Source: Adiantum capillus-veneris (lineage: Eukaryota; Streptophyta; Polypodiopsida; Polypodiales; Pteridaceae). Taken from it: a stretch of 64,000 bases of DNA. Shown here in pieces: positions 45,952 to 56,240 of this stretch. Location of the stretch: NCBI GenBank assembly GCA_014529385.2, contig CM043942.1, positions 54,622,647 through 54,686,646 of the forward strand, given 5' to 3'. The notes beneath the pieces were generated by a model. That model was not told the DNA's origin and searched no databases. It saw only the letters and a program-made list of their open reading frames with translations. The stretch's first letter is position 1, and each line of letters begins with the position of its first letter. Position numbers and translations under genes: made by a program.

Positions 45952-47116
45952 GAATTCTTGTCATCCCCGACAAGACCCTATGTCTTTGCTGGCCTTGATG
46001 AGTTCTTGATGTCTTGGTGTTGGTTGAAGTTGTTGTGGCAGCCTCTTCTGCAGTTGGTTGCTTTGCGTGATGTTAAAGCTTCCTTGAAGTTTTACCTGTA
46101 GTGTATCTGAAGCCTGGAACTCTCCCCCTTTGGGTTGTTGTATCTTGAATTGCATGAGGTTGTATCGACTTGTTGGTGCAGCAGGTCGTTGTCATTGTAG
46201 CTCTAGTTTTCTTTTCCTGTGGTTGTTATCTGGAAGTCGTACCTGTAAGTTGACTTGAAGCTTTGTCAAGTTGTTTTCTTTTGCCTCTTCCTTTTGACTT
46301 GTCAGTAGATTTTCAATTAGTAGTGTGGGATAGCGTGGTTCTTCTTGTTTTTGTTGTTATAAAAAATAAAAGAGTAAAAGTAAAATGTAGCGTATATACA
46401 AAATGAAGGTCTTGGATACCTGGATAAGACTAAAGGGAAAAACCCAGTGGGAAAAAATGTCTTTAGTCATAATTAAATGCGAGGCTATATGTACTTAGGT
46501 TTTGATGTTATAGAGTTATGCTGAGTTAAAGTACATTTGGCTATATGGCTACTAGTATGGGCTTGATATACATGGATAAGTGTTAGTAGCTTGAAGTCCG
46601 AGTCATTGTTTGTTGAGCAAAGTGCATGGGTGGAATAAAAAAGAGTGCCTAATGCATATATCCAATGATGGGACATCTATATGCTTGCACAGAGTTATGC
46701 ATGTTAAACAAGATGCGGTGCGAGAGAAGAGTATTGATGGGTTCTTCATGGAGTTAGTGTAGTAAGCAAAACATATAGCATGAGTGCTTCAAAAGCTTTC
46801 ACTACTCACAAGAAGGGTTTTTGCTGTTGAGGTTTCTCCACTCTTCCTCACTGTGTCAAGTGCGTGAGTGTGTTTTTTTTTTTTTGGGGACTACTCTGTC
46901 TTCTCCACCTTATATATTATATGGACTTTGACTCTTATGCTCACCTCTTCCAGCATGAGCGACATGACTTTATGTATGCTCAACTCTCCAGCTTGAGCTT
47001 ATACCTGTTAGCTAGACTCATAGACCATAGAAAAATATTAACTTGAAGCTTGGGTCTGACACTTCGCTCATTTAGTGGCTTAGCTGCCCGACTCTAGACT
47101 CTTATGCCATGTAAGT
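45952..47116 (-). other. 3' non-coding region of element A
   Basis: About 1.2 kb between the last frame and the polypurine tract. Plus-strand TGTTGTT/CTTTG-rich phrases suggest decayed continuation of the Gln/Lys-rich W-x-P-K coding sequence up to about 46350. I see no enzyme motif. Confidence 0.4.
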
Positions 47117-48283
47117 TTAATGGCGACTTGGACTTACCTGATCGTGGTCTGAAATCCAATTCCATATGATTTTGATGTTAAGGCCTTTCTCGTTAGTTTC
47201 TGTTTGAGATGCCATTTTGTCCAATACATTGGCATATATCTGCTCTTCATTCCTTGGTAGCAAATTGTGGTCGCTTGATGAGACAGGTATTGATGTTGAA
47301 GCAATGGTTGATGAAGTCTTCTTCTTCCAGATAGCGTTCTTCAAAATTGTGACCTCCGCATTTACCGTTGCTTTCTTTTTGTTGTTAAGAGGCTGTAAAG
47401 GAGTTGTGTATCTTTCTTGTTGTTGAGCCTCAATCGCGGATTTTGGAACCCACATTGTTCTTGGGCCTGGTGTGATTTCCTTTGCCACTTGCCTTGTTTC
47501 TTCTTTGACTTGATGGTACCTTTTCTTTAATTTCCAAATATGGCTGTTACTTTTGTAAAAGCCTTGCTCTTGTAGTAATTGACGAGGGATCCATCTATAG
47601 GTTGTAGTACTCTTGGGTGTAGCGGGTGGCTGCTCTTCATTTCTTGATGTTTCTTGCTTTTCCTTGGTGATTCCTTGATAAGCTACTACCTTAGGTAACC
47701 AGATTTGAAAGTTACCCTCATAGAATCCTTGTGCTTTGAGTAACTTGACTGGAATGAATCTTTGGACTTGCTTGGAGGTGATCTTCACTTGACTTTGTTG
47801 GGTAGTCTGGTAGAATTCTGATTTCATTACCCAGACTTGTCGTATGGTTTGTCCAGTGGAAGACCTTCTCTTTTGCTTTTTGTACTTGTCCTTTCTCTTG
47901 GTTGAGTTATGTGATTGACGTTGATGGCTTTGTTGATTCCTAACTGAGTGGTTGTGATGGGATGGATATCGCCAGGCTGTTATCTTGGGCTTGTTGACCC
48001 AAACATCTGAATTTCCTTTCTTGTAGCCTTGTGCAATAATTGACTCGCTTGATGTGATCCATCCTGTTACCTTTTCTTGTTGAGGTTGTTCCTGTGATTG
48101 TATCCAAATTGGATCATTAACTTTAATCTGTGCTTTGGATACTAGCACTTGGTTGACCTGTTTTGACTTCCTTTGGAGACTTTCGGGCGATGGAAAATTC
48201 GGTTGATAGACTTTTTGCTTGGGTTTCCATTGTTTTGTTGATGGTTTGTCTTTTGATGTAGAGGCTTTGTCTTGCACTTGCAT
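47117..48283 (-). CDS. Element A basic protein with W-x-P-K repeats
   Basis: 388 residues, strongly basic and rich in Gln, Lys, Ser and Thr. A short module recurs: W-(V/I/L)-(P/M)-(K/R) followed by a Leu/Ile-Gln-rich helix and often QGFY(E/K)(G/S)N. Examples are VWVMKSEF, FIPVKLLKAQGFYEGN, IWLPKVVAYQ, RWIPRQLLQEQGFYKSN and MWVPKSAIEAQ. Element B has the same module at 54102-55053 with different surroundings. No enzymatic motif. The basic, repetitive character fits RNA or DNA binding, but that is inference. Its upstream neighbour ends at 48299, only 15 bp away and in another frame, so the two may once have been one polyprotein. Confidence 0.5.
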   Translation of the reverse strand: MQVQDKASTSKDKPSTKQWKPKQKVYQPNFPSPESLQRKSKQVNQVLVSKAQIKVNDPIWIQSQEQPQQEKVTGWITSSESIIAQGYKKGNSDVWVNKPKITAWRYPSHHNHSVRNQQSHQRQSHNSTKRKDKYKKQKRRSSTGQTIRQVWVMKSEFYQTTQQSQVKITSKQVQRFIPVKLLKAQGFYEGNFQIWLPKVVAYQGITKEKQETSRNEEQPPATPKSTTTYRWIPRQLLQEQGFYKSNSHIWKLKKRYHQVKEETRQVAKEITPGPRTMWVPKSAIEAQQQERYTTPLQPLNNKKKATVNAEVTILKNAIWKKKTSSTIASTSIPVSSSDHNLLPRNEEQIYANVLDKMASQTETNEKGLNIKIIWNWISDHDQVSPSRH

Positions 48284-48298
48284 TCGCTGGGATAGAGA

Positions 48299-49627
48299 CT
48301 ATGGGCTTACTTTAGCTTTGCCTTTTTTAATAGCCAAGAATCTTTGAACTGTTGTAGGCTTAACCTCTGTTGCCACTTGATAGCTTGTCGTGATGACCAT
48401 TGTTGAAGATTCAGGCTCGTCTTCACAGACTTGTGCCCATGACTTGGACAAAATCAAGTGTGTTCCCATTTGTTGAGAATCTACTACCAAGAATTTTGCT
48501 TGGACATTCTGTGAGTGTAGTTGGAGAGTAGATTCAGCAATCCCCATACTTATAACATCTACTTCAGGTGAGAGATTTACCTTTATCTGAATATCATAAA
48601 GCTGTGGCTTACCTAGAAGTAGCCACATGCCATATGACATAACATTAGGCGTGGAATTTGTATCAATTTCTACCATAAAATTCATCTTGACTCCGTCTTG
48701 TGCACTTAGCAAAAACTTGATCTTCTTTGGTACTAGATTGCCTGTGTTCTCTTGAGTGACTTGAGCAATCTTTGGCCTAGACTCCTTGTCGTCTTCTTCT
48801 CCATTTTTCACACTTCTGACTTTATCTGTGTGTTCTAGCTCCTGCTTGACCACCATTTCCTCTGATATGTCTTTTGGAGAGACAAAATCAGCATTTGGTT
48901 CCTGTAGAGTCATAGGCTCTTCTTCCTCGACTTCAACTGTTGAAATGTCACCAATAGCGTCTGAACTTTCTATCACTTGCTGCACCTCTTCTTTGATTGA
49001 TTCCAAGTCTTCATATTGCTCGTTTGTAGGCGCTGGACCTGAAGCATCTTCTTTGGATCTTAGCCCTTCTTCCTGCAACTTTGCTTTGTTGACTTGCGGC
49101 TCCTCCTTTGTACTATGCATTCGAGTTGGACAGTTTGTAATCAAGTGTGTTATCGCACACTGATCGCAAAGAGCACCTATTTCTATATGACCAGTATTCA
49201 GGCTAGGTATCTGGTTTTGTGTTATCCCCATAGTTGATAACCCTGTTTCGAACTCATACTCAGATTCGTCATCTATCTCACCCATAACCCTTAGCATGTA
49301 GTAGGGGACTATGTCATTCCCATTCTCATCGCAAAATTTTGTTGGCGTGGTCTCATTAACACAGACATCCAAAGTAGCCAATATCTGAGTCCACTCTAGC
49401 GGTTCTAATGCCTCTTCCGGAAAAGGTTCTCTTATGTAAGCATCATCTTCTAAGACCCTCTCTAAGGAATTCTCATTTCTCCCAAAGTCACTACACTCCG
49501 ATGCTCCGCACATCCAGATTTCTTTCTTTTTGCCCATCCACAGATGGTCTGTTGATCCACTTTGTGTTGCAGAATCAAAATCTTCCACGGGCGTTCTAGT
49601 TACATCTTGGTAACTATGATTTCTCAT
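48299..49627 (-). CDS. Element A acidic protein with knuckle and second protease-like segment
   Basis: 442 residues. The N-terminus (NHSYQDVTRTPVEDFD...WMCGASEC...LEPLEWTQILATLDVC) is conserved in element B at 55186-55627. Around residues 152-164 lies CDQCAITHLITNC, a C-x2-C-x3-H-x4-C knuckle. A long acidic, low-complexity middle follows. Near the C-terminus FMVEIDTNSTPNVMSYG resembles a retropepsin loop, but with DTNS instead of D(T/S)G, so it is probably not catalytic. The frame starts 2 bp after the protease frame ends, and the conserved N-terminal phrase spans the junction, so a frameshift probably split one longer polyprotein. Confidence 0.5.
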   Translation of the reverse strand: MRNHSYQDVTRTPVEDFDSATQSGSTDHLWMGKKKEIWMCGASECSDFGRNENSLERVLEDDAYIREPFPEEALEPLEWTQILATLDVCVNETTPTKFCDENGNDIVPYYMLRVMGEIDDESEYEFETGLSTMGITQNQIPSLNTGHIEIGALCDQCAITHLITNCPTRMHSTKEEPQVNKAKLQEEGLRSKEDASGPAPTNEQYEDLESIKEEVQQVIESSDAIGDISTVEVEEEEPMTLQEPNADFVSPKDISEEMVVKQELEHTDKVRSVKNGEEDDKESRPKIAQVTQENTGNLVPKKIKFLLSAQDGVKMNFMVEIDTNSTPNVMSYGMWLLLGKPQLYDIQIKVNLSPEVDVISMGIAESTLQLHSQNVQAKFLVVDSQQMGTHLILSKSWAQVCEDEPESSTMVITTSYQVATEVKPTTVQRFLAIKKGKAKVSP

Positions 49628-49629
49628 AT

Positions 49630-50399
49630 TTACATGTGTTGTGTCTCAGCATGTCTCAAGTATAGATAATCATAACCCCAATCTTGTACCATCTTGAGTT
49701 GCCTCATGAATGGTCTTCCAAGGATGATTTCATAGTTATTTTTCTTGCCAAAGTCAACTATGGAAAAAGTATGCGCATACTCTATACCACAAGAAGACAC
49801 CACTATAGCTTCTAGCAATCCCATGGGTCTTTCCACATGCCCATCAGCTAACTGTAATTTTATTCTGGTTGTTCTAAAGGCGAGCCTATCCCATTTCTCC
49901 CATATTCGTTTTGTTGCTATGGAAATTCATGCTCCACTGTCAAGTATAGCTTTCGTTTCAATCCCATTGTACTCGATAGGCAAAGTGGCATTACCATCTT
50001 CTCCTTCAAAGTACTCTCCTACTTTGTTCAGAGGTACCGGTCTTACATTTGATCTAGGCTTCTCGATCTCATCTAGCTCTTTTTCCAGGAACCTTAACGG
50101 GCTTTTGATCCCAATTTTTTCCAAGCATTTTCCTATATCCGTCCACATACTTGGCCTGATTTTTAAAAGTTCTGCCAACGTAATTTTGTGCACTTCATTG
50201 GCGTGGATAGCAAGTCAGTCAAAATTTTTGTGTCCAATTCTTTTGTCCCTCCTAGCCTCTGTGATGGAACTCTCACAATCTCAGACTTTGCCTCAAAATC
50301 TCCCATGTACTGTGGAAAAGTTCTTAACGATGCAGGTCTACTGTCTTTGGAGGCTATCAATCCTATGTCACCATGATATGACCTCGCATTAACACTCAT
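49630..50399 (-). pseudogene. Element A aspartic protease region, broken
   Basis: Two frames carry a retropepsin-like domain. The first (50193-49927) ends with AILDSGA and a stop immediately after the active-site loop. The second (49836-49630) continues with LLEAIVVSSCG...SIVDFGKKNNYEIILGRPFM, the second half of the fold. The catalytic Asp-Ser-Gly is intact, unlike in element B, but the stop and frame changes abolish function. It would cleave the gag precursor. Confidence 0.6.
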
Positions 50400-50468
50400 T
50401 TGTGGTCTATCTAATGTGATTTCAGGAAATGGTGTTGGTCCAGCATCCTCTTCTCTTTTTTGGGCATC

Positions 50469-51680
50469 TCAAACAGCCTTCCATAACTCCTCTGGCCACT
50501 GCTCCTCAACTATAGGAACATAGGGTGGGAAATCCCTCATTGACTCATCTGTTGTATTTTGGACAACCCTCGAGTCTTGCGACCTTGGCAGTGGTTCTTC
50601 CCTATGATCCACCTCTTCTCTAGGAAATTCGTCTACTTTAATGCTCTCATCTTTGTGCACTGGGGTGACTATCCTATCCTTCAATTCTGGTGGAGGTGGT
50701 TCTAGCAATGCTTGAGCAGTTTCAATGAGCTGCTTACACATTTCTAGCCTCTGCTTCTCTAGTTCAGGATAAGGATAAGTCATCCATCTTTGTTCTAAGG
50801 TCTGTCTATTTGCCAATCTAGCCTCATAAGCCTGTAAAATCACGTCTAAAGGCTCATTCACTTTGTCCACTAGGACAGATCCTCCTGAACTAGCACTCTT
50901 GGGTGCTTTAGCTGGTTTAAGGGTTTCAGCTTCCCTTTGCTGTGTCTGTTGCTCTTGAGTTGTTTCCAACTCAGTTGTAACAACCTTTTCTTCTCCTGTT
51001 TCCCTTTCTAGTCTCGCTTTCATTCTAGTCCTTCTTGCTCGTCTAGAGTTTCTATGGCTTTTGGAACTCTTACTAGTCTCTCCATCTGTAGACTTCTGCT
51101 CTTGTACTTTTGCTTGAGCTCTTGTGACAACGTTTAGTGGAGCAACTTGCTTACTTTCATCTTCTTGTTGTTTAAGCACCTGTTCTTTTGCAATTGTTTC
51201 TTGCTCTGTTGTTGTTGTCGTCTCTCCTTTTGTTGCGGCTTGTTCTTTCTCTGATTTGCTGGTAGAAAGAAAGGTAACATGTGGTTGCATTTTACCTTTC
51301 TTTCTTGGATTCTTAGGACAATCCAAAATCATATGTGTGATTGCACACTCATTACAATATACATTTATCATGATATCATGGTGTGGACAATCCTTAATCA
51401 AGTGATCACTACTACCACATCTGTCACATGGACGTATTGGTTGTTGTGGCAATACTTGATATTGACCTTGAAGTGGCCCCTGATCTACCACATTTCTTTC
51501 TATTTGAAGCTCATGACTCACATATGCATTTCTAGCAGCTATGGGTCTTTCACTTAAGAATACTTGTTCCGCTACAGGATGATATCTTGGTGGTTGAGAC
51601 ATAACATGCTCAAAATCTGGTGGAGTCTTAGGTCTATAGTCAGGACAATGTTGCGTCGGATGGTCCCCTCCACATGTCAT
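50469..51680 (-). CDS. Element A nucleocapsid-like protein with three zinc knuckles
   Basis: 403 residues continuing gag in a neighbouring frame. It starts at a knuckle whose first Cys is contributed by the preceding bases (C-x2-C-G-G-D-H-P-T-Q-H-C). CDRCGSSDHLIKDC follows at 85-98 (canonical C-x2-C-x4-H-x4-C), then CNECAITHMILDC at 109-121 (C-x2-C-x3-H-x4-C). A basic Arg-rich stretch (RRARRTRMKARLERE) follows a Ser/Thr/Gln-rich linker. The conserved block SASSGGSVLV...EPLDVILQAYEARL...QRWMTYPYPELEKQRLE is also in element B. The role is RNA packaging by analogy with nucleocapsids. Confidence 0.6.
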   Translation of the reverse strand: MTCGGDHPTQHCPDYRPKTPPDFEHVMSQPPRYHPVAEQVFLSERPIAARNAYVSHELQIERNVVDQGPLQGQYQVLPQQPIRPCDRCGSSDHLIKDCPHHDIMINVYCNECAITHMILDCPKNPRKKGKMQPHVTFLSTSKSEKEQAATKGETTTTTEQETIAKEQVLKQQEDESKQVAPLNVVTRAQAKVQEQKSTDGETSKSSKSHRNSRRARRTRMKARLERETGEEKVVTTELETTQEQQTQQREAETLKPAKAPKSASSGGSVLVDKVNEPLDVILQAYEARLANRQTLEQRWMTYPYPELEKQRLEMCKQLIETAQALLEPPPPELKDRIVTPVHKDESIKVDEFPREEVDHREEPLPRSQDSRVVQNTTDESMRDFPPYVPIVEEQWPEELWKAV

Positions 51681-52887
51681 GCACCTTCGTTGTTGAGGAA
51701 TTCTATAGGCTGGTACTCTGTCAGAGTGGTTGATGCGTGCACATTCTCTATGATTTTCTCCTCAACATTTACTTGGTTTTGTCCTAGATTCCCTCTTTGA
51801 TACTCAAGATCAGCGATTTTCTTTTTCTCACTCGCATCATTCATCTTCTTCTGACCATCTGCATAGAATTCAAAATTGTCAACTAGGTCAACAGCCGCTT
51901 TGGTCACCTCCTCCAAGGTTTGGTATCTTTTCATGTATAGGTCCTTTCGGAGGTTCTCATTCCTAAGCCCTCTAATGAAGCATAGGATCTGACGTTCTGG
52001 CGTGGGTAACTCTTGGGTAGGACATATAGCAACATATTGCTTGAAACGCAGTATTGCATGTCGCATTGTTTCCGTTTCGCCTTGTTTAAATTCCTAAATC
52101 TTAGGAAGGGTGTTATGTTTTGTGCCTCTCTTGGTGAATTCTTGAACAAATTCATCCAACATTTTCTCAATGGTTGTGAACTCTCTCCGGTTCAATAGTT
52201 CAAACCATGCTTGGGCATTGTCCTCCAATGTAAGTCCAAAACCCTCATACTGCGTGTGGAAGTCCTCTACTCGTTCTACTCGTAGGACTTGCTTGAAAGC
52301 CGATACATGGGTGTATGGGTCTCCTATGCCATTGTACTTTCTATTTACCCATTTTCTTAGTTGAGATGGTCTTATACTTTGGGGTGCAAAGTATGGAATC
52401 ATACTCCTCTCTGGTATCGTTTCATCTCTCGTTATCGCTCTAGGGGAAATCCAGGTGGTGGTCCCCTCTTTGGAATTCTCTTAGAGGTTCTTGTGTTTGG
52501 TGGATTTATCTGAGGTCCTTCATTGACCAAATATCCACTCATATCTAATTTGGTTCGCGGATTTGTGCTTTCTACAGCTCTATATTCTCGTCCATACTTG
52601 TCAACAAATAAAGATGTCCATTGTCGGTCGACCTCGTATGTATAGACATATAAGAGCTTGTACTCTGTCAGCTCATCTGGGTAAGTCTCTAAGCAACTGT
52701 AAAGGTTGAATTGATCTCCATTAACATACCTATATAGTCCTTCACTCTCATGGTTATACGTCCAAACTCTCTCCACAAAATTGGTCTTTATGTACTATAG
52801 GTTTGGAAGATCTATTCTGGGCGGGTGCTCATCTATCCCTGCAATCCATGTGCTTGTATAAGCTGAGTCTGAGTCTGATGTAGACAT
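51677..52887 (-). pseudogene. Element A gag, frameshifted
   Basis: ATG 52887-52885 opens MSTSDSDSAY; a TAG about 30 codons later lies where element B has Gln. Frames at 52776-52432, 52402-52094 and 52066-51677 carry the rest. The retrotransposon gag core is clear: FGLTLEDNAQAWFELL, FVQEFTKRGT and LPTPERQILCFIRGL...LRKDL. One stop sits between the last two frames (near 52096). The last frame overlaps the knuckle-bearing frame by 4 bp. Confidence 0.65.
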
Positions 52888-53807
52888 GAACTCTAGGTTT
52901 AATAGATCTAGCTTGTTGTAGTAATACCTCTCTCAGTGTGTTCAAGTGTTTTGGTCAAGGAAAATCCAAAACTATGTCCAAAACCGTGAGCGTTTTCTCA
53001 CAATTCTCTCAAATTGTCGGTTTTAGACACCCCCTGACTTTCGGATGCATTTTGAGGTCATTTTACTCTGAGATCTGTAGTGCTGCTCTCAAGCTACGTT
53101 TTGATAAAAAAAGTTTTGGAATCGGAGTCCGTATGTGAAAGTTATGACCAAAACAGTGAGATGTAATTTGGAAAGTTGCTCTATCTGATGTTTTTGCAAG
53201 TGGTCAGTTTGAGCCCAAAATTGGTGTGTGCACTCCTTAGGCAATGATAAACCCAGTGGTATACTTGGTTTCAAAAAATTTCTCAAAATTTTTTCCTCAG
53301 TTGTCTATTGCGATAGACTCACCAAGTACCCCTTGCAGATGTCCAAATGCACTCAAACTTTGTTTACAGGGTATAATGGGCCTTTTGAACCCAAATATGA
53401 AGTCAGATTTGAATTTTGATTTTTCTAGTGAATTTTTGAGCCTATCGCGATAGACTCACCAGAATGTTACTGGGATACAGTTTTTCAACTGTTTTCACAG
53501 ATTTGAGTTCCCCCTTCTCTTGAGATACTACTCACCAAGTTTCAACCAATTTGGAATACTTTCCTTTGTAACTTGCATCAAACAACAGTCTCTTTTCTGA
53601 TCTTATGAAGTAATCCTCTTAGATGCACTTACAATACTCCAAATTTACTCAAATTTTAACCATAGGCTCACAACAACATGTAGAACAAGGCCCTAAGGTC
53701 AATTTTCAAAAATTTCAATTTTTGTGAAAAAAACCTTGTCTATCGCGATAGACTCAGCAAATTCCTTCAGTTTTGAAAATTTTCCAGATTTCTCTTCACC
53801 ACTGGTT
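52888..53807 (-). promoter_or_regulatory. Leader of element A with CGCG-centred palindromes
   Basis: The stretch next to gag (52930-53175) is clearly homologous to 59146-59455 in element B. Farther upstream it contains GTCTATTGCGATAGAC (53303-53318), CTATCGCGATAG (53442-53453) and the perfect GTCTATCGCGATAGAC (53739-53754), each followed on the plus strand by TCA. The leader is cut by the N gap at 53808, so more copies may be hidden. Confidence 0.65.
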
Positions 53808-54007
53808 NNNNNNNNNNNNNNNNNNNNNNNNNNNNNNNNNNNNNNNNNNNNNNNNNNNNNNNNNNNNNNNNNNNNNNNNNNNNNNNNNNNNNNNNNNNNN
53901 NNNNNNNNNNNNNNNNNNNNNNNNNNNNNNNNNNNNNNNNNNNNNNNNNNNNNNNNNNNNNNNNNNNNNNNNNNNNNNNNNNNNNNNNNNNNNNNNNNNN
54001 NNNNNNN
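53808..54007. other. Assembly gap (200 N)
   Basis: Exactly 200 N, the usual placeholder for a gap of unknown size. Element A's leader runs in on one side and element B's 3' coding region on the other. The missing sequence should therefore include A's 5' LTR and PBS and B's 3' LTR. Confidence 0.95.
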
Positions 54008-54101
54008 TACACAGTCAATGCATGGAAAAGATTTATGTTGTTGCAAGATGTGGGTATTAAGCAATTTGGCTTATTGTGGCATTTGTTGGCGAGGCTTATA
54101 T

Positions 54102-55053
54102 TCATATGAAATGTAATGGTCTTGAAGCTCCTGTATTGTTGCTTTGATTGAAGTGACTTGACCTTCTTCTAACTGTACTGTAATCGTAGGAAGAATTGTA
54201 AGAATTCAAGCGGCGATGCACTGACATCAGTTTTGTTGTTCTTCTTGGGACCCATTTCTTTGCGATTATTGGTGGTTTTGTTGCTGACGCTCGTTTGGGA
54301 ACCCATACTTGCCCGTGCTTCGTTGTGTTTGAAGAGACTTCTTTGGGATCCACCTTTTTGTTGTGTGAGTCAACAGTGGTCTTTGCTTCAGCCCTTGTAC
54401 GCTTGTTTGGTGATGGGATTTAGCTTTGAAAGTTGATACTGTGGTTGTTTTGGAATCCAATGAATTCCTGACTTTTTTTGTGCTTGAATCGACTTCTTTG
54501 GAACCCAAACCTGAGTTGTGAAAGCTTGCGACTTTGTGATATTCTTACCCGTTCGTGCACGCTTTCCTTGCTTTTGTTTTGGTGTTGGATCTTGTGATTT
54601 GTCATTAGAGATCTTTGTCTTCTTGATCCATATCTGTTTTTGGCCAATCTGGCTTTTTGGTATCCAGATTTGTCGAGCTTTTCGGCTTTGACTTGTTGTC
54701 CTGTTCTTTTGACCTGTCATGGTTGTTGCTGAAGGGGTTGGTGATAGTGATGGCCTGAGTTGATGATAGGGGATGTCGTAAGATTCATCACTATCGCTAC
54801 TATCCTCAACAAGGTTGACTTCTTGTACTTTCCCTTGATTTTTTGGCTGGTATTGGAAAGTTACTGTTTTTGCTCGTGGGTGGTGTAGTTTCTTGGAGAA
54901 CTTTTCTAGCCCATTGATTAGAGCATTGTTAGCTCGTTGCTCTGGTCGTATTCCTCCTAGCTGAGTCTTTGCATCCTTATTAGGAGCCATGTATGAGGAT
55001 GATTGTGGTGGCTGTGTCTTCACGGAGGACTTTGGAATCCACTTTTGATGCAC
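54102..55053 (-). pseudogene. Element B W-x-P-K repeat protein, frameshifted
   Basis: Overlapping frames (55053-54388, 54508-54266, 54353-54102) carry the basic repeat module: HQKWIPKSSV, RQIWIPKSQI, QIWIKKTKI, QVWVPKKSIQ, IHWIPKQP, KRWIPKKSLQ, QVWVPKRAS and KKWVPRRT. The spacing between modules differs from element A, so the repeat number and linkers evolve fast while the W-(I/V)-P-(K/R) core is kept. An acidic insert (DSSDSDESYD) sits near the N-terminal side. Confidence 0.5.
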
Positions 55054-55185
55054 TTTATTCGTGTAGCGATGACATTGATTCCCGGGTCGTTGATCTTCTT
55101 GAAGCTCGAAGTGTTCTACAGAGTCATAGAACTCGTCGTCTTCTTCATCTTTTGATTCTCCACATTTCTTTGTGTGCTCTTTATT

Positions 55186-55627
55186 TCAAGAGCTTGTTGA
55201 TGTCCGTTTCTCTTTGTTTTCCTGGATTACACTCACTGCAAAATAAGGAACGACATCATAGCCATTTTCATCACAAAAATTTGTTGTGGGAGAATCCTCA
55301 ACGGCGCACACGTCCAGAGTAGCCAAGATGTGTTCCCATCCCAAAGGCTCTAACACTTCTTTAGGAAATGGTTCTGGGATATAGTCCATATCCTCTATAA
55401 CACGCTCTAGGATACATTCCTCACGTTTCCAACTCCCCACATTGTGAAGCTCCACACATCCACAGTTCTTTAGGCTTACCTAACCAAGCTGGAAGTTCTG
55501 ATCCTGCTACTGTGGCGAAATCAAACTCCTCAAACGGTGTTCTCGTCACATCCCTATAGCTATGGTCCCTCAAGTTTATCTTTGTTATGGTTCCCATATG
55601 TCTCAGGTATATATGGTCATAACCCAA
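55186..55627 (-). pseudogene. Element B conserved linker region
   Basis: Two frames match the N-terminus of the element A frame at 48299-49627: NLRDHSYRDVTRTPFEEFDFA, KELWMCGASQC and EPFPKEVLEPLGWEHILATLDVC...FCDENGYDVVPYF. The conservation of this block in both elements suggests it had a function, which I cannot name. A frameshift lies near 55440. Confidence 0.5.
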
Positions 55628-55640
55628 TCTTGGACCATTT

Positions 55641-56240
55641 TCAATTGTCGCATGAATGGTCTTCCCAGAATGATTTCATAGTTGTTCTTCTTGCCAAAGT
55701 CAACAACAGCAAAAGTGTGTTCATATTCAATTCCACAAGAAGTAACAATTTACTTTTTCTAGCAGTCCTATGGGCTTTTCCTTGTGTCCGTCTGCAAGCT
55801 GCAGGGTCATTCGTGTGATTCAGGCAGGTTTTCCCCATTTTTTTTTCCAAACCTCTTTGGTTGCAATGGCCACACCAGCTCCACTTTCAAGGATTGCCAT
55901 GGTTTGTACACCATTTAATTCCACAGGAAGGGTGGTGTTTCCATCTTCTCCCTCGTATACTCGCCTACCTCTTTAATGGCACTAGCCTAGTATTTAGTTG
56001 AGGCATTTCAAGCTCTTTGATGCCTTCCTCAATTTGAGTCATTGGGGTTTTTTACACCAAATTTTCTCTACACATTTACCCACATTAGCCCACATGTTTG
56101 GTCTTATTCTGAGAAAACTCGGCTAACACTATTGTACAGGTGACTGGGGTAGATAGAATATCTACTAGCCCCTTGAATCGATGGCCTTGTTGGGAGACAG
56201 TCTCTGTGATGGGACTGCAACCACATCTAACTTGGTCTCG
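55641..56240 (-). pseudogene. Element B protease remnant with altered active site
   Basis: The active-site loop reads AILESGAGVAIATK (about 55875-55910), with Glu in place of the catalytic Asp seen in element A (ILDSGA). Downstream coding is scrambled by frameshifts, though pieces of the second half of the fold can be followed to GRPF-like sequence near 55660. The upstream stretch to 56240 is a decayed join to the gag side. Confidence 0.45.

Larger units (their letters stand above)
44880..53807 (-). mobile_element. LTR element A: gag-protease family without visible reverse transcriptase
   Basis: A minus-strand element whose 3' LTR (44880-45936), polypurine tract, coding region (47117-52887) and leader (52888-53807) are present; the 5' LTR should lie in or beyond the N gap. 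Reading 5' to 3': gag, zinc knuckles, aspartic protease, a frame with another knuckle and a second protease-like segment, and a basic W-x-P-K repeat frame. Between 45937 and 52887 I find no reverse transcriptase, RNase H or integrase motif. It would therefore need enzymes from another element. Element B (54008-62476) is a diverged relative in the same order. Confidence 0.7.

Noticed and set aside
53699-54116. Open frames across the N run
   Set aside because: Most residues are undetermined; the frame is an artefact of the gap.
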